Shown: piece after piece, positions 1 to 11,318 of the stretch | How positions within the stretch are numbered: position 1 is the stretch's first letter | Layout of the letters: the number at the start of each line of letters is the position of its first letter | DNA from: Dokdonella fugitiva | GTDB taxonomy: Bacteria; Pseudomonadota; Gammaproteobacteria; Xanthomonadales; Rhodanobacteraceae | Length of the DNA: 64,000 nt | Assembly (NCBI RefSeq): GCF_004342425.1 | Contig: NZ_SLWQ01000006.1 | Coordinates: 62,001 to 126,000 of the forward strand | Direction of reading: 5' to 3' | The notes under the pieces: generated by a model | The model's database searches: none | Seen by the model: only the letters and a program-made list of their open reading frames with translations | Told to the model about the DNA's origin: nothing | Position numbers and translations under genes: made by a program

Positions 1-1145
<1,145 letters not shown>

Positions 1146-1233
1146 CGCGGCGCCCGTCACGAGAACGCCGCGTTGCGGCGTGGCCACCGGCGGCCGTCCT
1201 GCTAGCATCGATGGATTGCCCCGGGGACCATCC

Positions 1234-3459
1234 ATGCGCAAGACCCTGCTGTCGCTGGCGATCGTTGCTGCCGCCTTGCCCGCCGCCCACGCCGACGAAT
1301 GGTTCGTCGAAGCACACTATCCCGACCATGACGCACTGGTGCGGGGCGCGTCACTGTTCCAGCACGTGATCGTCGATACCGAACGCCAGGTGCTGCGCGT
1401 GGACACCGACGACGAAGGCATCCGCCAGCTCGAAGACGCCGGCCTCTCGGTGTCGATCGATGCGGCGGACACCGCGCGCCTGCGCGGCTTCTACGCGACG
1501 ATGCAGCAGGCGGTCGAGTCACGGGCGCCCCAGCTCACCGATGACGGCTACCCGGGCATTCCCGGCTATCCCTGCTACCGCACCGTCGAGGGCACCTACC
1601 AGACCATGGACGATCTCGCCGCCGTGCACGGCGATCTCGTCGAAGTGCATTCGATCGGGCCGAGTTGGCAGAAGACGCAGAATTCCGCCACCGGATACGA
1701 GATGCGCGCGTTGCGCGTGACGAATCTCGCCACCGCCGCGACCGATCCGGATCGCCCGAAGATGGTCGTGTTCGGTTCGATCCACGCGCGTGAATACACT
1801 CCGGCCGAACTCCTGACGCGCATGGCCGAATGGCTCGTCAGCGCTTACGGCAATGACCCCGAAGCGACCTGGCTGGTCGACCATGTCGACTTCCGCTTCG
1901 TACTGCAGGCCAATCCGGATGGGCGCAAGAAGGCCGAAACAGGACTCTCGTGGCGCAAGAATGCCGATACAGCCAACGGCAATTGCGCCAGGAATGCGAA
2001 TAGTTCGGGCATCGATCTCAACCGCAACTTCCCGTTCCATTGGCATACCACGGGTGAAAGCGGCTCCAGCAGCGACACGTGCGACGAAGACTACCGCGGC
2101 CCCACGGCGGCATCGGAACCGGAAACACGGAATCTCGTCGCCTACGTCGCAGGTTCGCCCGGAACGGATGGCGTCTACAGCGGCGGGTTGCTTCCCGATC
2201 GCCGCCCGGACAACGTGAGCATCGCTTCGCCCGACGACTACGCGGGCCTGTTCTTCGACATCCACAGCTACTCGAAGCTCGTGCTGTGGCCATGGGGCGA
2301 CACGACCAACGCCGCGCCAAACCGAACGCCGCTGCAGACGTTCGGTCGACGCCTCGCGTGGTTCAACGGCTACACGCCCGAACAGTCCGATTCGTTGTAC
2401 CCGACCGACGGCGCGACCGACGACAACTTCTACGGCACGCTCGGCGTGCCTGCGTACACGATCGAACTCGGCGTGCAGTTCTTCGAGTCGTGCAGCACGT
2501 TCACGTCCACCACCTACCCGAAGAACTTCGCAGCGCTTCGTTACGCCGCGCGTGCCGCCGCCGCGCCGTACCGGTTGCCGGGCGGCCCCGACGCCTACGG
2601 CATCACGGCCACCGCGGTGGCCAGCGGAGCCGGCGGGATGTACACGACGGTTTCAGCGACCATCGACGACCAGCGCTACAAGGCCAACACGCAGACGTCT
2701 TTCCCGATCCGCGCCGCGAATGCCTACGTCGACCGCCTGCCATGGGAACCCGGCGCCACGCCGATCGGGCTGTCCGCCGTCGACGGCACGTTCGACGCGA
2801 AGGCCGAAACCGTGCGTGGCGACATCACGCTGAATGGCCTCGCGCCCGGGCGGCACATCATCTACGTGCAAGGCATCAACACCCTCGGCGGCGGCAACGG
2901 CACGCCCGGCACGCCGAATGCGGTGTTCGTCGACGTGCCGGATGCGCCACAGATGGTCACGGCCACGCCGCTGGTCGTCGGCGATGGCGCGATCGATCCG
3001 TCGTCGCCGCAGTCGGTCGCAGCGGGGACGATCCTCTCGTTCACCGTGACCCCCGGCACCGGCCAGCACGTGGAGAGCATCGGCGGCTGCCCGGGCACGT
3101 ACGTCGCCCCCGTGTTCGCGGCCGGCCCGCTGCTGTCGAGCTGCACGCTGACCGCGACCTTCGCACCGGATCAGTTCGCGATTGGCGGCACCATCGCCGG
3201 CCTTGCCGCGGACGGCCTCGCCTTGTCGCTCAACGGCGAATCGCCCTTGTCCGTACCGGCCGGCGCGACGAGCTTCGCATTCACGGGCACGCTGCCGTAC
3301 GGGGCGCCCTACGACGTGGCAATCGAGACGCAACCGCCGGGTTTCGCCTGCACGATCGTGAACGGCAGCGGCATCATCGATGCCGAAGTCACCGACATCG
3401 CGGTGGCCTGCGGGCCGGACGCGAGCGACGTGATCTTCCGCGACGACTTCGAGTCCTGA
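1234..3459 (+). CDS. Secreted zinc carboxypeptidase, peptidase M14 family
   Basis: 741 residues with a Sec signal peptide (MRKTLLSLAIVAAALPAAHA, cleaved near residue 20). The catalytic domain spans roughly residues 110-450. The M14 zinc ligands are visible: H184 and E187 in 'HAREYTPAE' and H344 in 'DIHSYSKLVLWPWG'. The general base is E411 in 'YTIELGVQFFE', and an Arg/Asn substrate patch appears as 'DLNRNFPFHW'. After the peptidase domain come about 280 residues of beta-rich modules with paired cysteines. The last residues, DVIFRDDFES, resemble a C-terminal tail shared with other exported proteins of this lineage. It probably removes C-terminal residues from extracellular peptides. A terminator-like hairpin follows the stop. 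Confidence 0.92.
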   Translation: MRKTLLSLAIVAAALPAAHADEWFVEAHYPDHDALVRGASLFQHVIVDTERQVLRVDTDDEGIRQLEDAGLSVSIDAADTARLRGFYATMQQAVESRAPQLTDDGYPGIPGYPCYRTVEGTYQTMDDLAAVHGDLVEVHSIGPSWQKTQNSATGYEMRALRVTNLATAATDPDRPKMVVFGSIHAREYTPAELLTRMAEWLVSAYGNDPEATWLVDHVDFRFVLQANPDGRKKAETGLSWRKNADTANGNCARNANSSGIDLNRNFPFHWHTTGESGSSSDTCDEDYRGPTAASEPETRNLVAYVAGSPGTDGVYSGGLLPDRRPDNVSIASPDDYAGLFFDIHSYSKLVLWPWGDTTNAAPNRTPLQTFGRRLAWFNGYTPEQSDSLYPTDGATDDNFYGTLGVPAYTIELGVQFFESCSTFTSTTYPKNFAALRYAARAAAAPYRLPGGPDAYGITATAVASGAGGMYTTVSATIDDQRYKANTQTSFPIRAANAYVDRLPWEPGATPIGLSAVDGTFDAKAETVRGDITLNGLAPGRHIIYVQGINTLGGGNGTPGTPNAVFVDVPDAPQMVTATPLVVGDGAIDPSSPQSVAAGTILSFTVTPGTGQHVESIGGCPGTYVAPVFAAGPLLSSCTLTATFAPDQFAIGGTIAGLAADGLALSLNGESPLSVPAGATSFAFTGTLPYGAPYDVAIETQPPGFACTIVNGSGIIDAEVTDIAVACGPDASDVIFRDDFES

Positions 3460-3476
3460 TCCGGTTCGCAATGCGA

Positions 3477-3502
3477 AAAAGCCGCGCAGATGCGCGACTT
3501 TT
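3477..3502 (+). terminator. Rho-independent terminator after the M14 peptidase gene
   Basis: AAAAGCCGCGC, loop AGAT, then GCGCGACTTTT: an 11-base stem with one mismatch, closing in a T-run. It lies 17 bases past the stop codon. The flanking A-run means it could also act weakly on the other strand. Confidence 0.7.
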
Positions 3503-3639
3503 CATTCTTCGGGCCGCCGCGGCGTCCGATCAAGTGACGCGAGACTTCGTTTGCCCGTCAGCACGGAGAGCGTGATCCGGCATTCAGTCCCGGGACCAGG
3601 TAACGCTCATGGGTGGGACCCGCCGCTGCGCAGGCGGCC

Positions 3640-3713
3640 GTCATTCCCGAGTAGGCGGAATCCATCGTGTGATGGGTCGAAGACGCTGGGGTCCCGGCTT
3701 TCGCCGGGACGAC
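3640..3713. repeat. Dispersed palindromic intergenic repeat, GTCATTCC/GGGACGAC type
   Basis: The stretch 3503-3815 between the converging M14 and ppiD genes has no gene. Its centre starts GTCATTCCCG and ends TCGCCGGGACGAC, with a second internal stem GTCCCGGC-TTTC-GCCGGGAC at 3691-3710. This is the common proteobacterial intergenic element of the form GTCATTCCCGCGAAGGCGGGAAT...GTCCCGGCTTTCGCCGGGACGAC, slightly decayed in the left arm. Such elements are usually spread by REP-associated transposases and may end transcription. The rest of the gap shows nothing I can name. Confidence 0.7.
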
Positions 3714-3815
3714 GACGGGGGAATCTTCGACCGCGCGACACGCGCATCGCGACGCGCCGGGCGGGCGCGCGCTCCGCGCTCGACCCGCCCGGCGCACGAA
3801 GCCCTGCGCCCGCGG

Positions 3816-5750
3816 TTACGGCCCCTGGTCCTGCAGCTTGCTTTCGGAGATCGACACCTTGGTCGCCTTGCGCAGCGCTTCGACGAACTCGCGCGCCGCC
3901 GACATCGACGCCTGCTGCTGCAGCGTGTTGCGGGCCGCTTCGCGCGTCTTCGCGTCGAGCTTGGACGGATCACCGTCGGTGACCGCGGTCAGTTGCACGA
4001 GGGCATAGTTGTCGCCGCCGAGATCGACGAGGCGGTAACTCGGCTTGTCCTGCTCCGGGCGCGGCATCGAGAAGACCGCCGAGACGAGGCGGCTGTCCAG
4101 CGTGGCCGCGTCGCGACCGATGCCCTTCTGCTCTTCGACCTTGAGGTTGTCCGATGCCGCGAGCGTGTCGAGCGTCTTGTCCTTGCCGAGCTGCGCGTAC
4201 AGCGCGTCGGCGCGGTCCTTCGCCTGCTTGCTCTCGCGCTCGGCGACGATGCGCGCACGCACGGTGTCGCGCACTTCGTCGAGCGGCTTCGGCGTCGCCG
4301 GCTTGTGCTCGGCGATGCGCACGATCGCGATGTGGTTGGGGCCGAGTTCGATCGGATCGGAATTGTTGTTCTGCACGAGCACGCCGTCGCTGAAGGCCGC
4401 CTTCGCGACCCCCGGGTTCGCGGCAATCCCCTGGCCGCCGGTGCGTGGGAACAGCTCGGTCTTCTGCACGGCCAGGCCGAGTTCCTTCGCCGCGGTCTCG
4501 AGCGTCGACGGATCCTGGTAGGTGAGCTCGGTGAGGCGACCGGCCTTGTCGGAATAGACGCGGTCGCGCTCGCCGTCGGCATATTCCTTGAGCAGCTCCG
4601 GCTTGACCTCGTCGAAACTGCGCGTCTTGCCCGGGCGGACGTCGCGCAGTTCGATGATGTGGTAACCCTCGCTGGTCAGCACCGGTTGCGACACCTCGCC
4701 CTTGCCGAGCGCGAACAGCGCGTTCTCGAACGCTTCCTCGGTCGTGCCGCGGTCGAGCCAGCCGAGATCGCCGCCCTGGTTCTTCGAACCGAGGTCGGCC
4801 GAATCCTGCTTGGCGAGCGTGGCGAAATCCTTGCCGGCCTTCAGCTGCTTCTCGATCTCTTCCGCCTTCGCGAGCGCGGCCTTCTGGTCCTCGGGCGCAC
4901 CCTTGCCTCCGACCTTGACGAGGATGTGCGAGGCGAGGCGCTGTTCCGCCGTGACGTAGCGCGACTTCGCCTTCTCGTAGCGCTCCTGCAGCACGCTGTC
5001 GTCCGGCATCTGGTCGATCTCGAGCTTGGAGGCATCGAGTTCGACGTATTCGAGCGCGACGCGTTCCGGCACCATGAACTCGGCCTGGTGCTGCTTGTAC
5101 CAGGCTTCGATTTCCTCGTCCTTGACTTCGCCCTGCTCCGCCGCCGGCTTGTCGAGCCTGGCATAGCGGAAATCACGGCGCTGGTCGCGCAGGCGCAGGT
5201 AGGCATCGACTTCGGCATCGGTCGCGATCGTGGTCGCGACGACCTGCGACGGCAGCAACGTGCGCCCGATGTCCTTGCGCATGTCGTCCTCGAACGACTG
5301 CGGGCTCATGCCGTTGGCCTGCAGCACCTGCCGGTACTGCTCCTTGTCGAACACGCCCTCGTTCTGGAACGCGGGTATTTTCTGGATCTCGTCGCGCAGG
5401 CGCTGAACCGGTACGACCAGGCCGAGTTCGTCGTTGGTCTCGAGCAGGACGCGTTCGTTGACGAGGTCGTCGAGCACGCGGCGCTTGAACTCCGGCGTCT
5501 GGAACATCGACGCGTTCACGCTGGCGCCGAACTGCTGGCGCATGCGTTGCAGCTCGGCCTGCACCGCGCGGTTGTAACGCTGGGTGAATTCCTGCTCGCT
5601 GATGGCGCTCCCGCCCACCTTGGCGACGTTCGTGTTCGTGTTCGCGACGAAGTACGACTCGATGCCGAAGAACGAGAAGCCGATGACGATCACCCCGAGG
5701 ACGATCTTCACGAACAAGCTGGATTTCTTTCCGCGCAGGAGCTGCAGCAT
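3816..5750 (-). CDS. ppiD: Periplasmic folding chaperone PpiD (parvulin-type peptidyl-prolyl isomerase)
   Basis: 644 residues, close to the usual 620-650. A short cytoplasmic N-terminus (MLQLLRGKKS) is followed by one membrane anchor at about residues 12-32, leaving the bulk in the periplasm. A SurA/PpiD-type helical N-domain follows ('FTQRYNRAVQAELQRMRQQF'). One parvulin domain covers roughly residues 271-368, beginning 'RLASHILVKVGGKG' and including 'GGDLGWLDRGTTEEAFENAL'. PpiD works next to the SecYEG exit to help newly exported proteins fold. I took the ATG at 5750 because the anchor follows directly; the frame is open 60 codons further upstream, but that extension is arginine-rich and overlaps the tRNA-Val flank. 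Its place after lon, hupB and tRNA-Val is the classic order. Confidence 0.95.
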   Translation of the reverse strand: MLQLLRGKKSSLFVKIVLGVIVIGFSFFGIESYFVANTNTNVAKVGGSAISEQEFTQRYNRAVQAELQRMRQQFGASVNASMFQTPEFKRRVLDDLVNERVLLETNDELGLVVPVQRLRDEIQKIPAFQNEGVFDKEQYRQVLQANGMSPQSFEDDMRKDIGRTLLPSQVVATTIATDAEVDAYLRLRDQRRDFRYARLDKPAAEQGEVKDEEIEAWYKQHQAEFMVPERVALEYVELDASKLEIDQMPDDSVLQERYEKAKSRYVTAEQRLASHILVKVGGKGAPEDQKAALAKAEEIEKQLKAGKDFATLAKQDSADLGSKNQGGDLGWLDRGTTEEAFENALFALGKGEVSQPVLTSEGYHIIELRDVRPGKTRSFDEVKPELLKEYADGERDRVYSDKAGRLTELTYQDPSTLETAAKELGLAVQKTELFPRTGGQGIAANPGVAKAAFSDGVLVQNNNSDPIELGPNHIAIVRIAEHKPATPKPLDEVRDTVRARIVAERESKQAKDRADALYAQLGKDKTLDTLAASDNLKVEEQKGIGRDAATLDSRLVSAVFSMPRPEQDKPSYRLVDLGGDNYALVQLTAVTDGDPSKLDAKTREAARNTLQQQASMSAAREFVEALRKATKVSISESKLQDQGP

Positions 5751-5976
5751 GGATTGGGAACCTGTCTGGTGGAGACGGTCGGCGCGACGGCCGGACCGGA
5801 AAGACGATTTTACGCGGTCACGCCCGCCGCGCGGGACTTTCCCGAACAAGGCGACGGCGCCCGAGGGCGCCGTCGCTGGCATTGCGGGATCGCTGCCGGA
5901 CGCCTGCCGCCCGCGGGATCGGGCGCGCACTCCCCGTGCGCCGAGCGTGCCGGTCGCGATCCACCGCGACCGAAGC

Positions 5977-6051
5977 TGGTGGGTGCTGAGGGTTTCGAAC
6001 CCCCGACCCTCGCCTTGTAAGGGCGACGCTCTACCGCTGAGCTAAGCACCC
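5977..6051 (-). tRNA. tRNA-Val (anticodon TAC)
   Basis: 75 bases including an encoded CCA. The 5' arm is GGGTGCTTAGCTCAGCGGTA, the anticodon loop CTTACAA, the T-arm GGGGGTTCGAAACCC, and the acceptor closes with GCACCC. It lies between hupB and ppiD, 46 bases after the hupB stop, and is probably read from the hupB promoter. Confidence 0.95.
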
Positions 6052-6097
6052 GTGTCGCGACGGGCACGGCGGTACGCCGCGCCCGCGTATTCGTGCC

Positions 6098-6370
6098 TCA
6101 GTTCAGCGCGTCCTTGAGGGCCTTGCCGGCCTTGAACGCGGGAACCTTGGACGCCTTGATCTTGATCGCCTCGTTCGTGCGCGGGTTGCGACCCGTGCGC
6201 GCGGCGCGCTTGCGCACCACGAACGTACCGAAACCGACGAGCGAGATCGACTCGCCGGCCTTGAGGGTCTTCTTCACCACCTTGAACATCGCCTCGATGG
6301 CGCGCTCGGCGTCGGCCTTGGTCAGTTCGGAGGCATCCGCGATCGCGGCGACAAATTCGGCTTTATTCAT
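6098..6370 (-). CDS. hupB: DNA-binding protein HU
   Basis: 90 residues, the standard HU length. It begins MNKAEFVAAIADASELTK and holds the HU/IHF signature 'GFGTFVVRKRAARTGRNPRT', including the DNA-wrapping arm with its R-N-P tip. HU is a nucleoid protein that bends DNA without sequence preference. It starts at 6370, with GGGAGT 6 bases upstream. A strong sigma-70-type promoter lies at 6515-6543, giving a leader of about 140 bases, so it can be expressed independently of lon upstream. Confidence 0.97.
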   Translation of the reverse strand: MNKAEFVAAIADASELTKADAERAIEAMFKVVKKTLKAGESISLVGFGTFVVRKRAARTGRNPRTNEAIKIKASKVPAFKAGKALKDALN

Positions 6371-6514
6371 GTAGGACTCCCGCACGGGGCGTGCACCCCG
6401 CAGAATTTGATCGAGTCGAAACGCGCATGGGCGGAGGTGATGCACCTCGGGTCAGCGCGTCTCGGTACCCCGCAATCGCCCGGACGGCTGCGTCACCTGG
6501 ATCGCGGCGCGCTC

Positions 6515-6543
6515 TTTATACCAGCGCCCCCATGGCCACGCAA
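6515..6543 (-). promoter_or_regulatory. Sigma-70-type promoter of hupB
   Basis: On the minus strand: TTGCGT (-35), a 17-base spacer, then TATAAA (-10), with a predicted start near 6508. It lies between lon and hupB and points at hupB. Confidence 0.7.
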
Positions 6544-6609
6544 CACGACGTGTCGCACGGATTTGCAGGAATTTCGCGCATTTGCGCCCATTTTGCACGC
6601 ATGCGGCGA

Positions 6610-6637
6610 CCGCGGCGGCGACCGGTCGCCGCCGCGG
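6610..6637. terminator. Perfect 28-base palindrome after lon, probable terminator hairpin
   Basis: CCGCGGCGGCGACC followed at once by its reverse complement, 14 bases in each arm, 12 bases past the lon stop on the minus strand. There is no T-run, so if it ends transcription it does so through a very stable GC hairpin or together with Rho. It also marks the boundary with the hupB promoter. Confidence 0.5.
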
Positions 6638-6648
6638 CCATGCACGCT

Positions 6649-9108
6649 TCAGTGGGGGCGTACGCCCGCCTCGGCCGGATGCTCGTCGCGCGTGCGTGGC
6701 GCGTCGCCGTCGCCCTTCGATGCGGGCGCGAGTGGCCGCTCGAGCGCGATGTCGAGTACCTCGTCGATCCAGCGCACCGGATGGATCTGCAGCGATTGCG
6801 TCACGTTCTTCGGGATGTCGACGAGATCCTTGCGGTTCTCTTCCGGAATGATCACCGTAGTGATTCCGCCACGATGCGCCGCGAGCAGCTTCTCCTTGAG
6901 GCCGCCGATCGGCAGCACGCGTCCGCGCAGGGTGATTTCGCCGGTCATCGCGACCTCCGAACGCACCGGCACCTTGGTCAGCGCCGACACGAGGGCGGTG
7001 CACATCGCGATACCCGCGCTCGGGCCATCCTTGGGCGTCGCGCCTTCGGGCACGTGCACATGGATGTCGAGCTTCTGGTGGAACTCCGCGTCGACGCCGA
7101 GGCGATCGACGCGCGCGCGCACGACGCTGAGCGCCGCCTGGATCGACTCCTGCATCACGTCGCCGAGCTGGCCGGTGTGGATGAGCTTGCCCTTGCCCGG
7201 TACGATCGTCGCCTCGATGCTGAGCAGATCGCCGCCCACTTCGGTCCAGGCGAGGCCCGTCACGAGGCCGACTTCGTTCTGCTGCTCGGCGCGACCGTAG
7301 GTGAACTTGCGCACGCCGAGGTAGTCGTCGAGGTTCTTCGCGGTCACGCTGACCTTGCCGCGCTTGCGCTCGCCGCCCTTCTTGGCCGCCTTCGCCGCAG
7401 CGAGACTGAGTTCCTTGACCACCTTGCGGCAGATCTTGGAGATCTCGCGGTCGAGGCTGCGCACGCCGGACTCGCGCGTGTAGTAGCGCACGACGTCGCG
7501 CAGCGCGTCCTCGGATACCGACAGCTCCGCCGCCTTGAGGCCATTCGCCTTGAGCTGCTTCGGCACGAGGTAGCGCTGGGCGATGTTGAGCTTTTCCTCC
7601 TCGGTGTAACCGGGGATGCGGATGATCTCCATGCGGTCGGCGAGCGCCGGCGGGATGTTGAGCGAGTTCGCCGTGGCGATCCACATGACCTCGGACAGGT
7701 CGACGTCGACCTCGAGGTAGTGGTCGTTGAACGTGTGGTTCTGTTCCGGATCGAGCACTTCGAGCAGCGCCGCGGACGGGTCGCCACGGAAGTCCATCGA
7801 CATCTTGTCGATCTCGTCGAGCACGAACAGCGGGTTCTTGGTGCCGGCCTTGGTCAGGTTCTGGATGATCCTGCCCGGCATCGAACCGATGTACGTGCGC
7901 CGATGGCCACGGATCTCCGCCTCGTCACGCACGCCGCCGAGCGACATGCGGATGAACTTGCGGTTGGTCGCCTTGGCGATCGACTGGCCGAGCGAGGTCT
8001 TGCCGACGCCGGGCGGGCCGACGAGGCAGAGGATCGGACCCTTCATCTTGTGCACGCGCTGCTGCACGGCGAGGTACTCGAGGATGCGTTCCTTGACTTT
8101 CTCGAGGCCGAAATGGTCTGCGTCGAGCACGTGCTGCGCGCGCTCGAGGTCGCGGCGCACCTTGGTCTTCTTCTTCCAGGGCACGCCGAGCAGGCTGTCG
8201 ATGTAGTTGCGCACGACAGTCGCCTCGGCCGACATCGGCGACATCTGCTTGAGCTTGTTGAGCTCGGCGCGCGCCTTCGCCTCGATCGGCTTGGGCATGC
8301 CGGCGGCGCCGATCTTGCGCGCGAGTTCCTCCAGTTCGTTCGGCGCATCCTCGATGTCGCCGAGCTCCTTCTGGATCGCCTTCATCTGCTCGTTGAGGTA
8401 GTACTCGCGCTGGCTCTTCTCCATCTGCGACTTGACGCGGCCGCGGATGCGCTTCTCGATCTGCTGGACGTCGATTTCGCCGTCGACGAGGCCGACGAGG
8501 AGTTCCTGCCGGTCGGCGACGTCGACCGTCTCGAGCACGCGCTGCTTCTCGGCGACGCGCACCGCGATGTGCGCCGCGATCGTGTCGGCGAGGCGCGACG
8601 GGTCGTCGATGCCGGCGAGCGTGGACATGAGTTCGGGCGGGATCTTGCGCGACAGCTTCACGAGCTGCTCGAACAGGCTGACCAGCTGGCGGCCGATCAC
8701 TTCGATCTCGCGTTCACCGCGCGTGTAGTTCGGCTCGAGCACGCGCGCATGCGCGACCATGAGCCCGTCGCGCTCGCCGAACGCGGCGATCTCGGCGCGA
8801 TCGGTACCCTCGACGAGCACCTTGATCGTGCCGTCCGGCAACTTCAGCAGTTGCAGCACCGTGGCTATGGTGCCGATCGTGTAGAGGTCGCCGACGGCGG
8901 GCTCGTCCACGTCCGGGCTTCGTTGCGCGACGAGCAGGATCTTCTTGTCGTCGGCCATCGCGCTCTCGAGCGCGCGCACCGACTTCTCGCGGCCGACGAA
9001 CAGCGGGATCACCATGTGCGGGAACACGACCACGTCGCGCAGCGGCAGGACCGGTAGCTCGATCGGGTCGTGGGGGGGCGTGGGAAGCTTGTTCGGCTTG
9101 TCGGTCAT
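6649..9108 (-). CDS. lon: ATP-dependent protease Lon
   Basis: 819 residues with the LonA layout. The N-terminal substrate domain runs to about residue 205 ('[20 protein letters not shown]'), followed by a coiled linker. The AAA+ module has Walker [10 protein letters not shown] near residue 362 and 'FVLDEIDKM' as Walker B. The S16 protease domain has the catalytic serine near residue 697 in [10 protein letters not shown] and the partner lysine in '[13 protein letters not shown]'. The C-terminal tail ([20 protein letters not shown]) is longer and more charged than in E. coli. Lon degrades damaged and regulatory proteins in the cytoplasm. A small exported-protein gene separates it from clpX. Confidence 0.97.
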   Translation of the reverse strand: MTDKPNKLPTPPHDPIELPVLPLRDVVVFPHMVIPLFVGREKSVRALESAMADDKKILLVAQRSPDVDEPAVGDLYTIGTIATVLQLLKLPDGTIKVLVEGTDRAEIAAFGERDGLMVAHARVLEPNYTRGEREIEVIGRQLVSLFEQLVKLSRKIPPELMSTLAGIDDPSRLADTIAAHIAVRVAEKQRVLETVDVADRQELLVGLVDGEIDVQQIEKRIRGRVKSQMEKSQREYYLNEQMKAIQKELGDIEDAPNELEELARKIGAAGMPKPIEAKARAELNKLKQMSPMSAEATVVRNYIDSLLGVPWKKKTKVRRDLERAQHVLDADHFGLEKVKERILEYLAVQQRVHKMKGPILCLVGPPGVGKTSLGQSIAKATNRKFIRMSLGGVRDEAEIRGHRRTYIGSMPGRIIQNLTKAGTKNPLFVLDEIDKMSMDFRGDPSAALLEVLDPEQNHTFNDHYLEVDVDLSEVMWIATANSLNIPPALADRMEIIRIPGYTEEEKLNIAQRYLVPKQLKANGLKAAELSVSEDALRDVVRYYTRESGVRSLDREISKICRKVVKELSLAAAKAAKKGGERKRGKVSVTAKNLDDYLGVRKFTYGRAEQQNEVGLVTGLAWTEVGGDLLSIEATIVPGKGKLIHTGQLGDVMQESIQAALSVVRARVDRLGVDAEFHQKLDIHVHVPEGATPKDGPSAGIAMCTALVSALTKVPVRSEVAMTGEITLRGRVLPIGGLKEKLLAAHRGGITTVIIPEENRKDLVDIPKNVTQSLQIHPVRWIDEVLDIALERPLAPASKGDGDAPRTRDEHPAEAGVRPH

Positions 9109-9154
9109 CGGGCTCTGGATAAACGGTGGCGAAACGGGTCGCGCGGATATGCGA

Positions 9155-9180
9155 ACGGCAGCGTGGACCCACGCTGCCGT
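9155..9180. repeat. 12-bp perfect inverted repeat between lon and the upstream gene
   Basis: ACGGCAGCGTGG and CCACGCTGCCGT face each other across two bases, about 47 bases upstream of the lon start and 72 past the neighbouring stop. It could terminate the 9253-9867 gene or form a hairpin in the lon leader. There is no T-run on either strand. The surrounding 9109-9252 gap shows no heat-shock promoter that I can identify. Confidence 0.5.
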
Positions 9181-9252
9181 ATCGTCAAGTGAGGATTCGT
9201 CGCGGCGTTTGCAAGCATTCGGCGCGCCGCCACGGCCCCCGCCCGGATCCGC

Positions 9253-9867
9253 TCAGAACTGCTTCAGCAGGTTGGCCACATCACCGCCGATCTGACGGAT
9301 CGTGCGCGCCATGAGTTCCTCGTAACTGCCGCCGAAACCGCCGAAGCCGGAGCGCCGCTGCTGGGTGAAGGAAAGCAGCACGTCGCCGGACGCACCGTCG
9401 ACGAGTTCGCAGCGAACCTCGACGCGAACCGCGCCCGCGCCGAAGCCGCCCCAGTAGCGTTTCGCGCGCGAACCCGGGTCGAGCAGCAGCACCTTGCCGC
9501 GCAGGCGCAGCACGCGGGCGGCCGGGGCCGCGGTTTCGATCACCTCCACCGGCTTGGCCGGTGCTTCGCGCAGGCCTTCGGCGAATACCGTGGTGAACCG
9601 CCCGAGCATGGCCTTGACGGGCTCGTAGGTGTTCTCGTCGGCGGGCGGCAGCGCGACGCCGTCGGTGGCGAGCGGCTCGACTTCGACACGATCGTAGTCG
9701 GACAGGATGAACGTGCGGGCGATCTCGACCACGTCGATGTCCGGCCCCCAGTCCTCGTAGCGGCCCGGCGCGGTCGGCGCCGCGGCATGCTTCGCCTGTA
9801 CCGGCGCGACGACGCCCGCGAGCATCAACGAAGACAGCAGCACGCCTGCAACGAATCGCATCTTCAT
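9253..9867 (-). CDS. Small exported protein of unknown function
   Basis: About 204 residues starting MKMRFVAGVLLSSLMLAG, a Sec signal peptide ending near VQA; there is no lipobox cysteine. The mature part has a beta-rich pattern ('VLRLRGKVLLLDPGSRAKRY', 'VRVEVRCELVDGASGDVLLS') and a glycine-rich 'GFGGFGGSYEEL' before a C-terminal helix. It resembles small periplasmic DUF4410-type proteins, but I would not insist on that. AAGGGG sits 7 bases before the ATG at 9867 and only 1 base before an ATG two codons earlier (9873), so I prefer 9867. Its place inside the clp-lon cluster is unusual. Confidence 0.65.
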   Translation of the reverse strand: MKMRFVAGVLLSSLMLAGVVAPVQAKHAAAPTAPGRYEDWGPDIDVVEIARTFILSDYDRVEVEPLATDGVALPPADENTYEPVKAMLGRFTTVFAEGLREAPAKPVEVIETAAPAARVLRLRGKVLLLDPGSRAKRYWGGFGAGAVRVEVRCELVDGASGDVLLSFTQQRRSGFGGFGGSYEELMARTIRQIGGDVANLLKQF

Positions 9868-9925
9868 CGGCATTCCCCTTGGATTGGACGCAGGCGGCCG
9901 CGGCGCGCCTGGCGCCGCGCCGGCC

Positions 9926-11203
<1,278 letters not shown>

Positions 11204-11318
11204 GCTCCGCCTCGGAGTGTCGCCGCATTTGCCGGCGCAGGATAGCACAGCGCGACCGGACCCTCGGTCCGGCCGCGATTGATGTAAAAAAGCGTGAAGG
11301 GACGCCGATCCTGCGCGA

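Noticed and set aside
3609..6020. 803-codon open frame opposite ppiD
   Set aside because: Shadow of ppiD that also runs over tRNA-Val; no domain.
6391..9057. 888-codon open frame opposite lon
   Set aside because: Shadow of lon; the amino acid composition is that of reversed lon codons.
11256..11272. CCGGACC-CTC-GGTCCGG hairpin between clpX and clpP
   Set aside because: Three-base loop, no T-run, only 17 bases; too common in GC-rich DNA to call a terminator.
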